64,000 nucleotides of DNA, taken from positions 310,001-374,000 of the forward strand of contig NZ_FOBF01000001.1 in assembly GCF_900109355.1 (NCBI RefSeq), written 5' to 3'. Position 1 is the stretch's first letter; every line of letters starts with the position of its first letter. A program made the translations under genes and the position numbers. Under the pieces are notes generated by a model. That model did no database searches. It was not told the DNA's origin and worked only from the letters and a program-made list of their open reading frames with translations. This document shows, in pieces, positions 17,194 through 25,693 of the stretch. Source of the DNA: Nonomuraea pusilla (GTDB lineage: Bacteria; Actinomycetota; Actinomycetes; Streptosporangiales; Streptosporangiaceae).

Positions 17194-18699
17194 CTATTCC
17201 AACCCCCGCTCGCCGTACCATCCGGCAAGCTTGCCGCTGCGGCTGACGGCGCGCAGGCGGCGTTCGACCTGGTCACGGCAGGCAGCGGTGGTGACGACGA
17301 GGAGCTGGTCGTCGATCCTGAGCCGGGTGGTGGTGGCGGGCACGAACGATTTGCCGTCGCGTACGACGAGGGTGACGGCGGCTCCCGAGGGGAGCCGCAG
17401 CTCGAAGATCTCGACGCCGTGCAGCTTCGAGCCCTGCGGCACCTTGACCTGCAGCAGGTCGGCGTTGAGCTCCTCCAGCGGGGCCGACTCCACCTCCAGG
17501 TCGTGGGCCTCGCCGGGGGCGGAGACGCCGAGGGTGCGCGCGGCGAACGGCAGCGTGGGCCCGCCGATCAGCGTGAACACCATGACGATCACGAAGACCT
17601 GGTTGAAGATCTCCTTGGAGCCTTCGACGCCGGCGGCCCACGGGATGGTGGCGAGCACGATCGGGATGGCGCCCCGCAGCCCGGCCCATGACAGGAACGC
17701 CTGCTCCCGCCATGTCACCCGGCCGAGCCGCAGCACCCTGGCCACGGCGGCGCTCACCATGACCGACATCGGACGGGCCACGGCCACCAGGACGCTCCCG
17801 GCGATCAGCGCGGGGACCACGGCCGACGGCATCTCCTTGGGGCTGGCCAGCAGGCCCAGCATGACGAACAGCCCGATCTGCGCCAGCCACGCGGCTCCTT
17901 CGGCGAAGCCTCTGGTGGCGGCCCGGTGCGGCAGGCGCGAGTTGCCGAGGATGAGCGCCGACAGGTAGACGGCGAGGAATCCGGAGCCGTGCAGCAGCAC
18001 GGCCCCCGCGTACGAGGCGAAGGTGAGGGCGAGGACGGCGATGGGGTACAGGCCGGAGGCGGGGAGCGCGATGCGGCGCAGCGCGTACGCCCCGGCAGGG
18101 CCCACGGCCAGGCCGACCGCGGCGCCGATCACCAGCTCGACGGCGGTCTCGAACAGGAACGTTCCGATGGAGGCGGTCGAGGCGGTGCCGCTGCTGAGCA
18201 GCACGACGGCGATGACGGTGGGGGCGTCGTTGAACCCGGACTCCGCCTCCAGCACGCCGGCCAGGCGGGGCGGCAGCGGCAGGCGCCGCAGCACGGAGAA
18301 GACGGCGGCGGCGTCGGTGGAGGCGAGCACCGCGCCGAGGATCAGCGCGGTGTTCCTGTCGATGCCGAGCAGGGCCTGCACGACGACGGCGACCACGACG
18401 ATGCTGACGGCGACGCCGATCGTGGCCAGGACCATCGCGAGCGGCACCGAGCGCCGTACGTGCGACCAGTTGGTGGTCAGACCGCCCTCGGCGAGGATGA
18501 CGGTGAGCGCGATGAGGCCGATCTGCTGGGCCACCTGCGGGTCGGCGAACTGGATGCCGAGACCGGCGTCGCCCAGCAGCAGGCCGAAGCCGAGGAACAG
18601 CAGGAGGCTGGGCAGGCCGCTGCGGTGCGCGACGCGGACGGCGACGATGGCCGCGATGACGATGACGGCGCCGAGAAGAAGCCAGACATCAAGCGTCAT
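17194..18699 (-). CDS. CPA1-family cation/proton antiporter with C-terminal TrkA_C domain
   Basis: A 501-residue membrane antiporter. About 12-13 helices fill residues 1-385, including ESGFNDAPT with the conserved Asp of the ion site and the ASTDAAAVFS segment. Residues 400-490 form a cytosolic TrkA_C-like regulatory domain. This is the NhaP2/CvrA layout, usually K+/H+ or Na+/H+ exchange. It lies between fmdB and the folate cyclo-ligase on the same strand. Confidence 0.9.
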   Translation of the reverse strand: MTLDVWLLLGAVIVIAAIVAVRVAHRSGLPSLLLFLGFGLLLGDAGLGIQFADPQVAQQIGLIALTVILAEGGLTTNWSHVRRSVPLAMVLATIGVAVSIVVVAVVVQALLGIDRNTALILGAVLASTDAAAVFSVLRRLPLPPRLAGVLEAESGFNDAPTVIAVVLLSSGTASTASIGTFLFETAVELVIGAAVGLAVGPAGAYALRRIALPASGLYPIAVLALTFASYAGAVLLHGSGFLAVYLSALILGNSRLPHRAATRGFAEGAAWLAQIGLFVMLGLLASPKEMPSAVVPALIAGSVLVAVARPMSVMVSAAVARVLRLGRVTWREQAFLSWAGLRGAIPIVLATIPWAAGVEGSKEIFNQVFVIVMVFTLIGGPTLPFAARTLGVSAPGEAHDLEVESAPLEELNADLLQVKVPQGSKLHGVEIFELRLPSGAAVTLVVRDGKSFVPATTTRLRIDDQLLVVTTAACRDQVERRLRAVSRSGKLAGWYGERGLE

Positions 18700-18722
18700 C
18701 TGGCCCCCTCTCGTCCCTGCGG

Positions 18723-19304
18723 TTACATAAGACTAGTGAGTCCTGAGGGGGTCATGGCAAAGCGGACCGGGCGGTCGTGGGGCTCCGCCGGCACCCCTTC
18801 CACGAGCTCACCGTCGTGCAGCAGGGCCACCGTGGGGACGTTCGGACCCACCCGGGACAGGACCCTGTCGTACGAGCCGCCGCCGCGGCCGAGCCGCACG
18901 CCGGTGGCCGGGTCGACGGCGAGGGCGGGCACGATGACCAGGGCGGCGGTGCGGATCGCGTCGACGCCGCGCCGCGTGTCGACGGGCTCCATGATCCCGA
19001 ACCGTCCTGGCGCGAGGCTGTCGGGGCCGTCGTAGACGGCCCAGTCGAGGTCGTTGTCGTCGCGCAGCACCGGCAGCATCACGGTCGCGCCGTGCTTCCA
19101 CAGGGCGAGCACCAGGCCGTGCGTGGCGGGTTCGTGCCCCTCGGACCAGTAGCAGGCCACCAGGCCGGCCATCTGGACCCACGGCTGCTCCAGCAGCGTC
19201 TCGCGGACCCTGGTGGCGTTCGCGCGCAGCTGCTCGGGGGAGAGCGACGCGCGCGCCGACGCCAACCGGCGACGCAGGTTCACCTTGTCCACAGGTACCT
19301 CCAC
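18723..19304 (-). CDS. 5-formyltetrahydrofolate cyclo-ligase
   Basis: A 193-residue cytosolic enzyme that uses ATP to convert 5-formyl-THF into 5,10-methenyl-THF. The N-terminal KVNLRRRLASARASL helix, the central PDSLAPGRFGIMEP segment and the glycine-rich RLGRGGGSYDR nucleotide loop are all typical. It starts at GTG 19304; an alternative GTG at 19292 is nearly as good. It is divergent from galU with only 12 bases between, so their promoters overlap. Confidence 0.93.
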   Translation of the reverse strand: MEVPVDKVNLRRRLASARASLSPEQLRANATRVRETLLEQPWVQMAGLVACYWSEGHEPATHGLVLALWKHGATVMLPVLRDDNDLDWAVYDGPDSLAPGRFGIMEPVDTRRGVDAIRTAALVIVPALAVDPATGVRLGRGGGSYDRVLSRVGPNVPTVALLHDGELVEGVPAEPHDRPVRFAMTPSGLTSLM

Positions 19305-19316
19305 TAGGGTCTACTC

Positions 19317-20219
19317 ATGGCTGACTTCGACCCTGTGACGAAAGCCGTCGTGCCCGCCGCGGGTCTGGGCACCCGGTTCCTCCCGGCGACCAAGGCGACA
19401 CCCAAGGAGATGTTGCCCATCGTCGACAAGCCCGCGATCCAGTATGTCGTCGAGGAGGCCGCCTCGGCGGGCCTGCTCGACGTCCTCATGGTGACCGGCA
19501 AGAACAAGCGGTCCATCGAGGACCATTTCGACCGCGCGTTCGAGCTGGAGGAGGCACTCGAGGCGAAGGGCGACGAGCACCGGCTGTCCCAGGTTCGCGA
19601 GCCCGCGTCGCTCGCCACGCTGCACTACGTGCGGCAGGGCGAGCCGAGGGGGCTCGGGCACGCGGTCCTGTGCGCCAAGCAGCACGTGGGCGAGCATCCG
19701 TTCGCGTGTCTGCTGGGCGACGACCTGATCGACCGCCGTGACCTGCTGCTCAAGCGCATGATCGAGGTGCGCAACACGTACGGCGGCAGCGTGATCGCCC
19801 TGATGGAGGTGCCGAAGGAGCAGGTCTCCCTGTACGGCGTGGCCACCATCGAGGCGACCGACGAGGACGACGTGGTCCGCGTGACCGACCTGGTGGAGAA
19901 GCCACCTGCGGACGAGGCGCCGTCCAACTGGGCGATCATCGGACGGTACGTCATCGACCCCGCGGTCTTCGAGGTGCTGGAGAACACCCCGCCGGGGCGC
20001 GGCGGCGAGATCCAGCTGACCGACGCGCTGCGCACCCTCGCCGGGCGCGGCTCGGAGGAGGGCGGCCCGGTCCACGGCGTGCTGTTCCGAGGCCGCAGGT
20101 ACGACACCGGTGACAAGCTCGACTATCTGCGGACGGTGGTGAAGTTCGCGGCGGACCGGGAGGATCTGGCCCCCGAGTTCGTGCCGTGGCTGCGGGAGTT
20201 CCTCGATGAGATCGGTTGA
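19317..20219 (+). CDS. galU: UTP-glucose-1-phosphate uridylyltransferase
   Basis: A 300-residue cytosolic enzyme that makes UDP-glucose for wall and storage polysaccharides. The nucleotide loop PAAGLGTRFLPATKATPKEM opens the protein, and VEKPP and GDKLDY segments follow at family positions. A TAGGGT hexamer six bases before the ATG suggests a leaderless transcript. It overlaps the MoeA/Glp gene by 14 bases and heads the operon. Confidence 0.97.
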   Translation: MADFDPVTKAVVPAAGLGTRFLPATKATPKEMLPIVDKPAIQYVVEEAASAGLLDVLMVTGKNKRSIEDHFDRAFELEEALEAKGDEHRLSQVREPASLATLHYVRQGEPRGLGHAVLCAKQHVGEHPFACLLGDDLIDRRDLLLKRMIEVRNTYGGSVIALMEVPKEQVSLYGVATIEATDEDDVVRVTDLVEKPPADEAPSNWAIIGRYVIDPAVFEVLENTPPGRGGEIQLTDALRTLAGRGSEEGGPVHGVLFRGRRYDTGDKLDYLRTVVKFAADREDLAPEFVPWLREFLDEIG

Positions 20220-21393
20220 CGCGCATCTGGCCGAGATCCTGGCCACCGTGCGTCCGCTGGCGCCCCTCGAGGTCGACCTCGAGGGGGCGCTGGGCACCAC
20301 CCTGGCCGAGGAGGTCTCCTCGCCGGTGCCGCTCCCGCCGTTCGACAACTCCGCCATGGACGGGTACGCCGTCCGCGCGGCCGACGTCGCGGCGGTCCCC
20401 GTCACGCTGCCGGTGATCGACGACGTGGCGGCCGGGTCGGACGAGCTGCGTGCCGTCGGCCCCGGCCACGCCGTACGGATCATGACGGGCGCGCCGGTGC
20501 CGGCGGGCGCCGACACGGTCATCCCGGTCGAGTGGACCGACGGCGGCACCGCGTCCGTCCGCATCGAGCGTTCGGCGGCGGCCGGCAACGCCATCCGCAG
20601 GGCGGGCGAGGACGTCCAGGCGGGTGAGGTGGTGCTCAAGCCGGGCACGGTGATCGGGCCGGCGCAGCTCGGCATCATCGCCGGGGTCGGCAGGCGCAGG
20701 GTGACGGTGCGGCCGAGGCCGCGCGTCGTCGTGCTCTCGACGGGCGCCGAGCTGGTGGACCCCGGCAACCCGCTGGGCCCCGGCCAGATCTGGGACTCCA
20801 ACAGCTACACGCTGTCGGCCGCCGTGCGCGCGGCGGGCGCCGACGGTTTCCGCGTCGGCTCCGTGGGCGACGACCCGGCCGCGTTCCTCGACACGCTCGA
20901 CACCCACCTCGTCCGCGCCGACGCGGTCGTCACCAGCGGCGGGGTCTCCATGGGGGCGTACGAGCCGGTCAAGGAGGCGCTGACGCCGCTCGGGACGGTG
21001 CGCTTCGAGAAGGTGGCCATGCAGCCGGGCATGCCGCAGGGGTTCGGCGTCCTCGGCGACGACCGGGTGCCGATCTTCGCCCTGCCGGGCAACCCGGTGT
21101 CGTCGTTCGTGTCGTTCATGCTGTTCGTCCGTCCGGCGCTGGACAGGATGCGCGGGCTGCCGCCCGGTCCGCCCGCGACGGTCGCCGCGCGCACCGCCGC
21201 GCCGCTGCGCTCGCCCGCGGGCAAGCGCTCGTTCCTGCGCGGCGTGCTCGGGGCCGACGGCGTGGTGGCGCCGGTGCACGGGCAGGGTTCGCACCAGCTC
21301 GCCGCGCTGGCCGCGGCGAACGCGCTGATCGTGCTGCCCGAGGACGTGACCGAGGTGCCCGAGGGCGGCGCCGTGGAGGTGATCAGGCTGTGA
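20206..21393 (+). CDS. gephyrin-like MoeA/Glp protein
   Basis: A 395-residue MoeA-family protein with all usual domains: the FDNSAMDGYA segment near residue 45, the MTGAPVPAGADTV segment near 90, the molybdopterin-binding TSGGVSMG motif near 245 and the C-terminal beta domain. MoeA inserts molybdate into adenylated molybdopterin. In corynebacteria the paralogue at this locus (Glp, next to galU) works in cell division by binding FtsZ and the membrane protein GlpR. Here moaC and mog follow directly, which favours cofactor synthesis, while the sepX/glpR-type gene nearby favours a division role. The two are not exclusive. Confidence 0.94.
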   Translation: MRSVDAHLAEILATVRPLAPLEVDLEGALGTTLAEEVSSPVPLPPFDNSAMDGYAVRAADVAAVPVTLPVIDDVAAGSDELRAVGPGHAVRIMTGAPVPAGADTVIPVEWTDGGTASVRIERSAAAGNAIRRAGEDVQAGEVVLKPGTVIGPAQLGIIAGVGRRRVTVRPRPRVVVLSTGAELVDPGNPLGPGQIWDSNSYTLSAAVRAAGADGFRVGSVGDDPAAFLDTLDTHLVRADAVVTSGGVSMGAYEPVKEALTPLGTVRFEKVAMQPGMPQGFGVLGDDRVPIFALPGNPVSSFVSFMLFVRPALDRMRGLPPGPPATVAARTAAPLRSPAGKRSFLRGVLGADGVVAPVHGQGSHQLAALAAANALIVLPEDVTEVPEGGAVEVIRL

Positions 21394-21869
21394 GCGAGCT
21401 CACCCATGTGGACGAGACGGGCGCGGCGCGCATGGTGGACGTGTCCGGCAAGGACGTCAGCGCGCGCAGCGCCACGGCCACCGGACGCGTGCTGCTGTCG
21501 CCCGCCGTCGTGAAGCTGCTGCGCTCGGGCGAGACGCCGAAGGGCGACGCCCTCGGCGTGGCCAGGATCGCCGGGATCATGGGGGCCAAGCGCACCCCCG
21601 ACCTGATCCCGCTGTGCCACCCGATCGCGCTGCACGGCGTCAAGGTCACCCTGGACGTCGAGGACTGGGGCGTCGCCATCACCTGCCGGGTCAAGACGGC
21701 CGATCGCACCGGCGTGGAGATGGAGGCGCTGACCGCGGTGTCGGTGGCCGCCCTGGCGCTCGTGGACATGGTGAAGGCGGTCGACCCGGCCGCCGTCATC
21801 ACGGACGTGCGGGTGGAGGAGAAGCTGGGCGGCAAGACCGGCCGCTGGACGCGGGACGAGCCAGCATGA
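21390..21869 (+). CDS. moaC: cyclic pyranopterin monophosphate synthase MoaC
   Basis: A 159-residue cytosolic enzyme of molybdenum cofactor synthesis, forming cPMP from the MoaA product. ARMVDVSGKDVSARSATA, the LIPLCHPI motif and MEALTAVSVAALALVDMVKA are the classical signatures. It starts at GTG overlapping the MoeA/Glp stop by four bases and ends in a four-base overlap with the Mog-type gene. MoaA is not in this window. Confidence 0.97.
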   Translation: MSELTHVDETGAARMVDVSGKDVSARSATATGRVLLSPAVVKLLRSGETPKGDALGVARIAGIMGAKRTPDLIPLCHPIALHGVKVTLDVEDWGVAITCRVKTADRTGVEMEALTAVSVAALALVDMVKAVDPAAVITDVRVEEKLGGKTGRWTRDEPA

Positions 21870-22342
21870 TCCGGGCGCTCGTGGTGACCGTGTCGAACCG
21901 CGCCTCGGCAGGGGTGTACGAGGATAAGTCGGGCCCGCTGCTGGCCGACCTGCTCGGCGAGGCCGGGTGCGCGGTGGACGGCCCGGTGGTGGTGCCCGAC
22001 GGTGAGCCCGTCGAGCAGGCGCTGCGCGACGGGGTCGCCGCGGCGTACGACGTGATCGTGACGACCGGCGGCACCGGGCTGACCCCGACCGACCTCACCC
22101 CCGAGATGACCGCCCGGGTGATCTCCAGGGAGATCCCCGGCATCGCGGAGGCCATCCGGCTGGCAAATCGCGAAAAAGTCCCTACGTCGGTTCTGTCCCG
22201 CGGGCTGGCAGGGCAGGCCGGCTCCACGCTGATCGTGAACCTGCCCGGATCCTCCGGCGGCGTACGCGACGGCGTGGCCGTGCTCGCCCCCGTGCTGCGG
22301 CACGCCGTCGACCAGATCAGAGGCGGCGACCACCCCCGCTGA
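21866..22342 (+). CDS. molybdopterin adenylyltransferase (MogA/MoaB type)
   Basis: A 158-residue protein that adenylates molybdopterin before metal insertion by MoeA. It begins at ATG 21866 (ATGA overlap with moaC). The VVTVSNRASAG start, VTTGGTGLTPTDLTPE loop and NLPGSSGGVRDG segment are diagnostic. The fixed order MoeA-MoaC-Mog gives three consecutive cofactor enzymes in one operon. Confidence 0.95.
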   Translation: MIRALVVTVSNRASAGVYEDKSGPLLADLLGEAGCAVDGPVVVPDGEPVEQALRDGVAAAYDVIVTTGGTGLTPTDLTPEMTARVISREIPGIAEAIRLANREKVPTSVLSRGLAGQAGSTLIVNLPGSSGGVRDGVAVLAPVLRHAVDQIRGGDHPR

Positions 22343-22398
22343 CCTGGATTCCGCCCCTCTCGTGGCGACAGCGAGCCCGATGGGGGGATGATGAAGGG

Positions 22399-23043
22399 GT
22401 GGATCGACTTCGTGGCTGGCCGGCGACCCTGACCGAGGGCCCGGTGGGCCTCCGGCCGCTGCGGCTGGGCGATGTTCGCGTCTGGCGCGAGACGCGCCTG
22501 CGCAACGCAGACTGGCTGCGTCCCTGGGAGCCCAGCAACCCGGAGACGCCGCTCTTCCGTACCGGCCTCGGCCCGTACGTCTCCATGGTCGGCACCCTGC
22601 GGCGCGAGGCGCGACAGGGGCTGGCGCTACCGTGGGTGATCACCTACGACGGCCGCTTCGCCGGGCAGCTCACCGTCGGCGCCATCGTCTGGGGCTCCGC
22701 GCGTTCCGCCCAGGTCGGCTACTGGATCGACGGCGCGCTCGCCGGACGCTCGATCACCCCGACCGCCCTCGCCATGGCCGTCGACCACTGCTTCTTCACC
22801 ACCGGCCTGCACCGCCTCGAAGCGAACATCAGGCCGGAGAATCACGCCAGCAGAAGAGTGGTTGAGAAGCTCGGATTCCGGGAAGAAGGCATTCGGCGGC
22901 GCCAACTCCACATCGATGGGGCCTGGCGCGACCACATCTGTTACGCGCTGACCGTCGAGGACGTCCCCGGCGGGCTGCTCGTACGATGGCGTCGCGCGCG
23001 TGAGTCAGCAGCTCACGGTGGGTCTCCCATCGAAGAGGTTTGA
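22399..23043 (+). CDS. RimJ/RimL-type GNAT N-acetyltransferase
   Basis: A 214-residue GNAT-fold acetyltransferase with the GYWIDGALAGRSITPTALA acetyl-CoA region near residue 110 and the ENHASRRVVEKLGFREEG motif. The family acetylates protein N-termini or small amines. The same gene lies between moeA and the sepX/glpR-type gene in mycobacteria (Rv0995, rimJ), so this is the positional orthologue. It starts at GTG, 56 bases after the Mog-type gene. Substrate unknown. Confidence 0.9.
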   Translation: MDRLRGWPATLTEGPVGLRPLRLGDVRVWRETRLRNADWLRPWEPSNPETPLFRTGLGPYVSMVGTLRREARQGLALPWVITYDGRFAGQLTVGAIVWGSARSAQVGYWIDGALAGRSITPTALAMAVDHCFFTTGLHRLEANIRPENHASRRVVEKLGFREEGIRRRQLHIDGAWRDHICYALTVEDVPGGLLVRWRRARESAAHGGSPIEEV

Positions 23044-23094
23044 CGATCTCGCGACACACCGCACTGAATGCTCGTCAATCAGTGACACACAGTC

Positions 23095-23107
23095 TTACGG
23101 TGCGTGA
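23095..23107. promoter_or_regulatory. candidate BldD-like box upstream of the SepX/GlpR-type gene
   Basis: TTACGGTGCGTGA matches 12 of 13 positions of the Streptomyces BldD consensus TNACNCWGNGTNA, with G in place of C at position 6. It is about 60 bases before the start of the membrane protein gene. The consensus is known; binding here is inferred. Confidence 0.3.
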
Positions 23108-23167
23108 CGTGAGCACATCCAAGGCGCGACGAACACCAACGCGTCTTTGTGCTGCGCGGAGGTGGTC

Positions 23168-23749
23168 GTGAGCAGCGTCCTCCTCTATCTCGCCATCGTC
23201 GTCATGTGGCTCTGCGTCCTCATCCCGATGTGGCTGCGCAGAGACAAGACGAACCTCGCCGAACTCGCCGAACTCGAAGAGCACTACACCGGCGAGCACC
23301 AGATCCCCGACCTCGACCAGCTGTCCGCCCACGGCGAGACCGAGGACGGCGTCCCCGGCGAGGCCGTCGAGAGGGTCGACGTCCGCCAGTTCCGGCTGCG
23401 ACGCCGCGCCATCATCGTGGCCCGCCGGCGCCGCCTGCTGTTCTTCACGGCGCTGCTGGTGCTCGCCTCGGTCGTGACCGCCGCCGTCGACGTGATCCCG
23501 TGGTGGGGCGTCGCGCCGTCCGTCGTCGTCATGCTGACGTACGTCGGCTTCCTGCGCGTGGCCGTACAGGTGGACAGGGACCGCCGCGAACGCGCCCGGA
23601 GGGCGCGCGCCGAGCGCCTGCGCCGGGCCCGCGAGCGGCAGCGCGCCGCCGAACAGGCCGACGCCGAGGTGATCGAACTCACCCCGATGCACCCGGACGT
23701 CCTGTTCGACCAGTACGCCGAACCACCGAAGCGCGCCGTGGGGGACTGA
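23168..23749 (+). CDS. SepX/GlpR-type cell-division membrane protein
   Basis: A 193-residue protein. A first membrane helix at about residues 3-22 is followed by a conserved acidic loop, then two helices at about 82-120 and a strongly basic, Arg-rich coiled region (about 125-165). GTG at 23168 is chosen because GGAGGTG precedes it. Topology and position after galU, moeA/glp and rimJ match actinobacterial SepX (Streptomyces) and GlpR (Corynebacterium; Rv0996 in M. tuberculosis), which help organise septation and polar growth. The assignment rests mainly on synteny and topology. Confidence 0.75.
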   Translation: MSSVLLYLAIVVMWLCVLIPMWLRRDKTNLAELAELEEHYTGEHQIPDLDQLSAHGETEDGVPGEAVERVDVRQFRLRRRAIIVARRRRLLFFTALLVLASVVTAAVDVIPWWGVAPSVVVMLTYVGFLRVAVQVDRDRRERARRARAERLRRARERQRAAEQADAEVIELTPMHPDVLFDQYAEPPKRAVGD

Positions 23750-23795
23750 GATGGCGCGAGGACCGTCAGAAGTTTGCTAATCTGGACGAGTCCTT

Positions 23796-23872
23796 GGGGA
23801 TGTAGCGCAGCCCGGTAGCGCACTTCGTTCGCATCGAAGGGGTCAGGGGTTCAAATCCCCTCATCTCCACCA
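23796..23872 (+). tRNA. tRNA-Ala(CGC)
   Basis: A 77-base cloverleaf with acceptor stem GGGGATG/CATCTCC including the G3-U70 pair that identifies tRNA-Ala, anticodon loop TTCGCAT with CGC anticodon, T-loop GGTTCAAATCC and encoded CCA. A decayed mobile region begins right after it. Confidence 0.95.
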
Positions 23873-24116
23873 GGGGCCGTTCTTGAAACGGCTGGACTGA
23901 AGTTGACGGGATCCCGTCTGATCATCGCGATCAGGCGGGATCTTGTCGTTTCAGGGGTTTCCGAATCGGATTCGTCCTGGTTTGGGAGCCGCGGAGCGGG
24001 TGTCCGGGAAGGCCCGGGTGATGTCAGGCCGCTGGTGGAGGACCGAGATCCGGCCGTTGGGCATGGCGAAGCCGACGGTGAGCGGGGCGCTGCGACAGGG
24101 TGGCGGGTCTTGCGGC
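23873..24116. repeat. 245-bp dispersed repeat, copy A
   Basis: The stretch beginning GGGGCCGTTCTTGAAACGG directly behind the tRNA recurs in the same orientation at 29046-29290, with about 85-90 percent identity by eye. On the minus strand both copies share one open frame with TVGFAMPNGRISVLH. This suggests the tail of a transposase-like protein family. Copy A also supplies the tRNA's hairpin terminator. Confidence 0.8.
23910..23942 (+). terminator. terminator after tRNA-Ala
   Basis: A 14-bp stem (23910-23923 with 23929-23942) with a 5-base loop and one G-T pair, followed by TTGTCGTTT. It lies inside repeat copy A. Confidence 0.6.
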
Positions 24117-24179
24117 TTATGGGGTGGCTGGTGGCCTGCTCTGGCCTGCGGGTGGTACTACTTCCGGACGGAGCGGGCG

Positions 24180-24440
24180 GTGGCCGCTGACGGGTCGGTG
24201 TCGCGGGTGGTGGTCGATGAGGACCTGGAGCTGCACGTCGAGGCGTGCGCGCATCTGGCGGGGCTGCGGGGTGCGGGCCGGGCGTTCAACACGGAGAAGA
24301 CGTACGCGGGCCCGATCGCCTCTGCTTGTCCTACTGCCAGGGCCACGGGGTGGACGGTCGAGGCCGAGCTTGGCGCAGCTGATGACGATGATGCGGCGGC
24401 TGGTGGACGAGCCGGGGCGAGATCTGCGGCGAGCTCGATC
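24180..24440 (+). pseudogene. tyrosine recombinase N-terminal remnant
   Basis: One plus-strand frame gives VDEDLELHVEACAHLAGLRG then GAGRAFNTEKTYAG, and after a frameshift another gives RPSLAQLMTMMRRLVDEPG. Together these are the SAM-like N-terminal DNA-binding domain of an actinobacterial phage-type integrase. The catalytic domain is missing. Its position 300 bases from tRNA-Ala fits an old integration at that gene. Confidence 0.65.
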
Positions 24441-24504
24441 GTAGAGCGCTCGCGATCTTGTACGGAATCGATCGCGCTTGTGAGAGCGCGGAAGAACGCT
24501 TGAA

Positions 24505-24554
24505 CCGGCGGTGGGGGATTGCGGCCGATCCGGCCCGCGATCCCCCACCGCCGG
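24505..24554 (-). terminator. terminator of the sigma/anti-sigma-like pair
   Basis: A perfect 14-bp stem (24505-24518 with 24541-24554) and an inner GC-rich hairpin lie just past the stop at 24567 on the minus strand. Confidence 0.7.
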
Positions 24555-24566
24555 CTCGTGGGGTCG

Positions 24567-25145
24567 TCAGCTCCCGCCGCCGGCTTCCCACGATGAGTCA
24601 TCGATCACTGTGCAGGGCGCAACCTGGCCGACGATCAGAGAACCCGTCAGCCGCCACAGCAGGGGACGCTCCTTCGTCTCGGCCGTCTCCTGATGGTCTC
24701 CGGCGAACTCCAGCACCAGCGTCCGGTCGGCGCCGATGCGCCGCGGATCGATTTCCACCCCGCCGTCGCGCATCCAGGACGCGCCGGAGCCCGGCTCGCC
24801 GCCCAGCGCCGTGCCGCCCGTCTGTCCTCTGCCCGCCTTGCACTGCTTGCCGGCCGGGACATAGGTGATGTCGGCCTTGATGCCCGCCGCGGCCAGGTCC
24901 CGTTCGAGCTGGTCGGCGTCCTTGAACTCGTTGATCTCCACCCTGACCGTGCCGTCGGTGTTCTTGGTTACGGCGTACGCGGGCCTCTCCGTCCCGGTCA
25001 GCATCGGGACGGCGAACGCGGCCGCCGCGGCGACGAGTACCGCCGCGCCGCCCGCGTAGAGCCGGTGGGTGAGGCGGCGGCGGCGCTCGACGCGGTCGGT
25101 GATCTCGGCCTTGAGTTCCATCAGCAGTTGCTCCTCGTATTTCAT
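24567..25145 (-). CDS. membrane protein paired with an ECF sigma factor
   Basis: A 192-residue protein: a charged N-terminal segment (residues 1-25), one membrane helix (about 27-48) and a C-terminal extracytoplasmic region of about 140 residues with two cysteines. Its ATG overlaps the sigma factor stop by four bases, so the two are coupled. This is the topology of membrane anti-sigma factors, but the zinc-binding HXXXCXXC motif of ZAS-type anti-sigma factors is absent, so regulation of the sigma factor is an inference. It is not homologous to anything I can name. Confidence 0.75.
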   Translation of the reverse strand: MKYEEQLLMELKAEITDRVERRRRLTHRLYAGGAAVLVAAAAAFAVPMLTGTERPAYAVTKNTDGTVRVEINEFKDADQLERDLAAAGIKADITYVPAGKQCKAGRGQTGGTALGGEPGSGASWMRDGGVEIDPRRIGADRTLVLEFAGDHQETAETKERPLLWRLTGSLIVGQVAPCTVIDDSSWEAGGGS

Positions 25146-25693
25146 TCCGATGCTCCACTCATGACGAAGGGCAGGTTCTGGAGCTTCTTGCGGGCGCGGT
25201 GTAGGCGCACCTTGGCGGCGCCCTGCCGGATGCCGAGGGCGAGCGCGGCCTCCGTGACCGTGAGCTGATCGATGACGACCAGTTCCAGTACCGCGCGCTC
25301 TCCCTCCGGCAACTCGGCCATGGCCTCGAACGCCTGCCTGGCGCGCCGCTCCGCGTCGATACGTTGCTCCAGCTCGGCGATGTCGTCTATGTCGAGCGTG
25401 CGCCGCCCGCTCACCCGGCCCGTCAGCTGGTACTGCTTGTACGCTCTGCGCCGCTCGGCGGAGAGCGTCTTGCGGGCCACACCGTAGAGCCAGGCGATCT
25501 CGGTGCCCAGCTCGGCCCGGTAGGTGTGGGCCGAGTCGAGCACCGCCACGAACACCTCGGCCACCAGGTCGGCGACGGTGTGCGGGTCGTCGACGCGGCG
25601 GGCGAGGAAGCGGGTGAGCGCATCGACGTGCCGCCGGTAGAAGGCCTCGAAGGCCACAGGATCTGTGGCGATCTCCGCCCGTTTACGACGCAC
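25142..25693 (-). CDS. ECF RNA polymerase sigma factor
   Basis: A 183-residue sigma-70 family protein with region 2 (FYRRHVDALTRFLARRV, then TVADLVAEVFVAV) and region 4 (LPEGERAVLELVVIDQLTVT and a helix-turn-helix with ALGIRQGAAKVRLHRARKKL). It should direct transcription of its own operon and unknown targets when the partner membrane protein releases it. The start follows a stop-rich upstream stretch. Confidence 0.93.
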   Translation of the reverse strand: MRRKRAEIATDPVAFEAFYRRHVDALTRFLARRVDDPHTVADLVAEVFVAVLDSAHTYRAELGTEIAWLYGVARKTLSAERRRAYKQYQLTGRVSGRRTLDIDDIAELEQRIDAERRARQAFEAMAELPEGERAVLELVVIDQLTVTEAALALGIRQGAAKVRLHRARKKLQNLPFVMSGASE

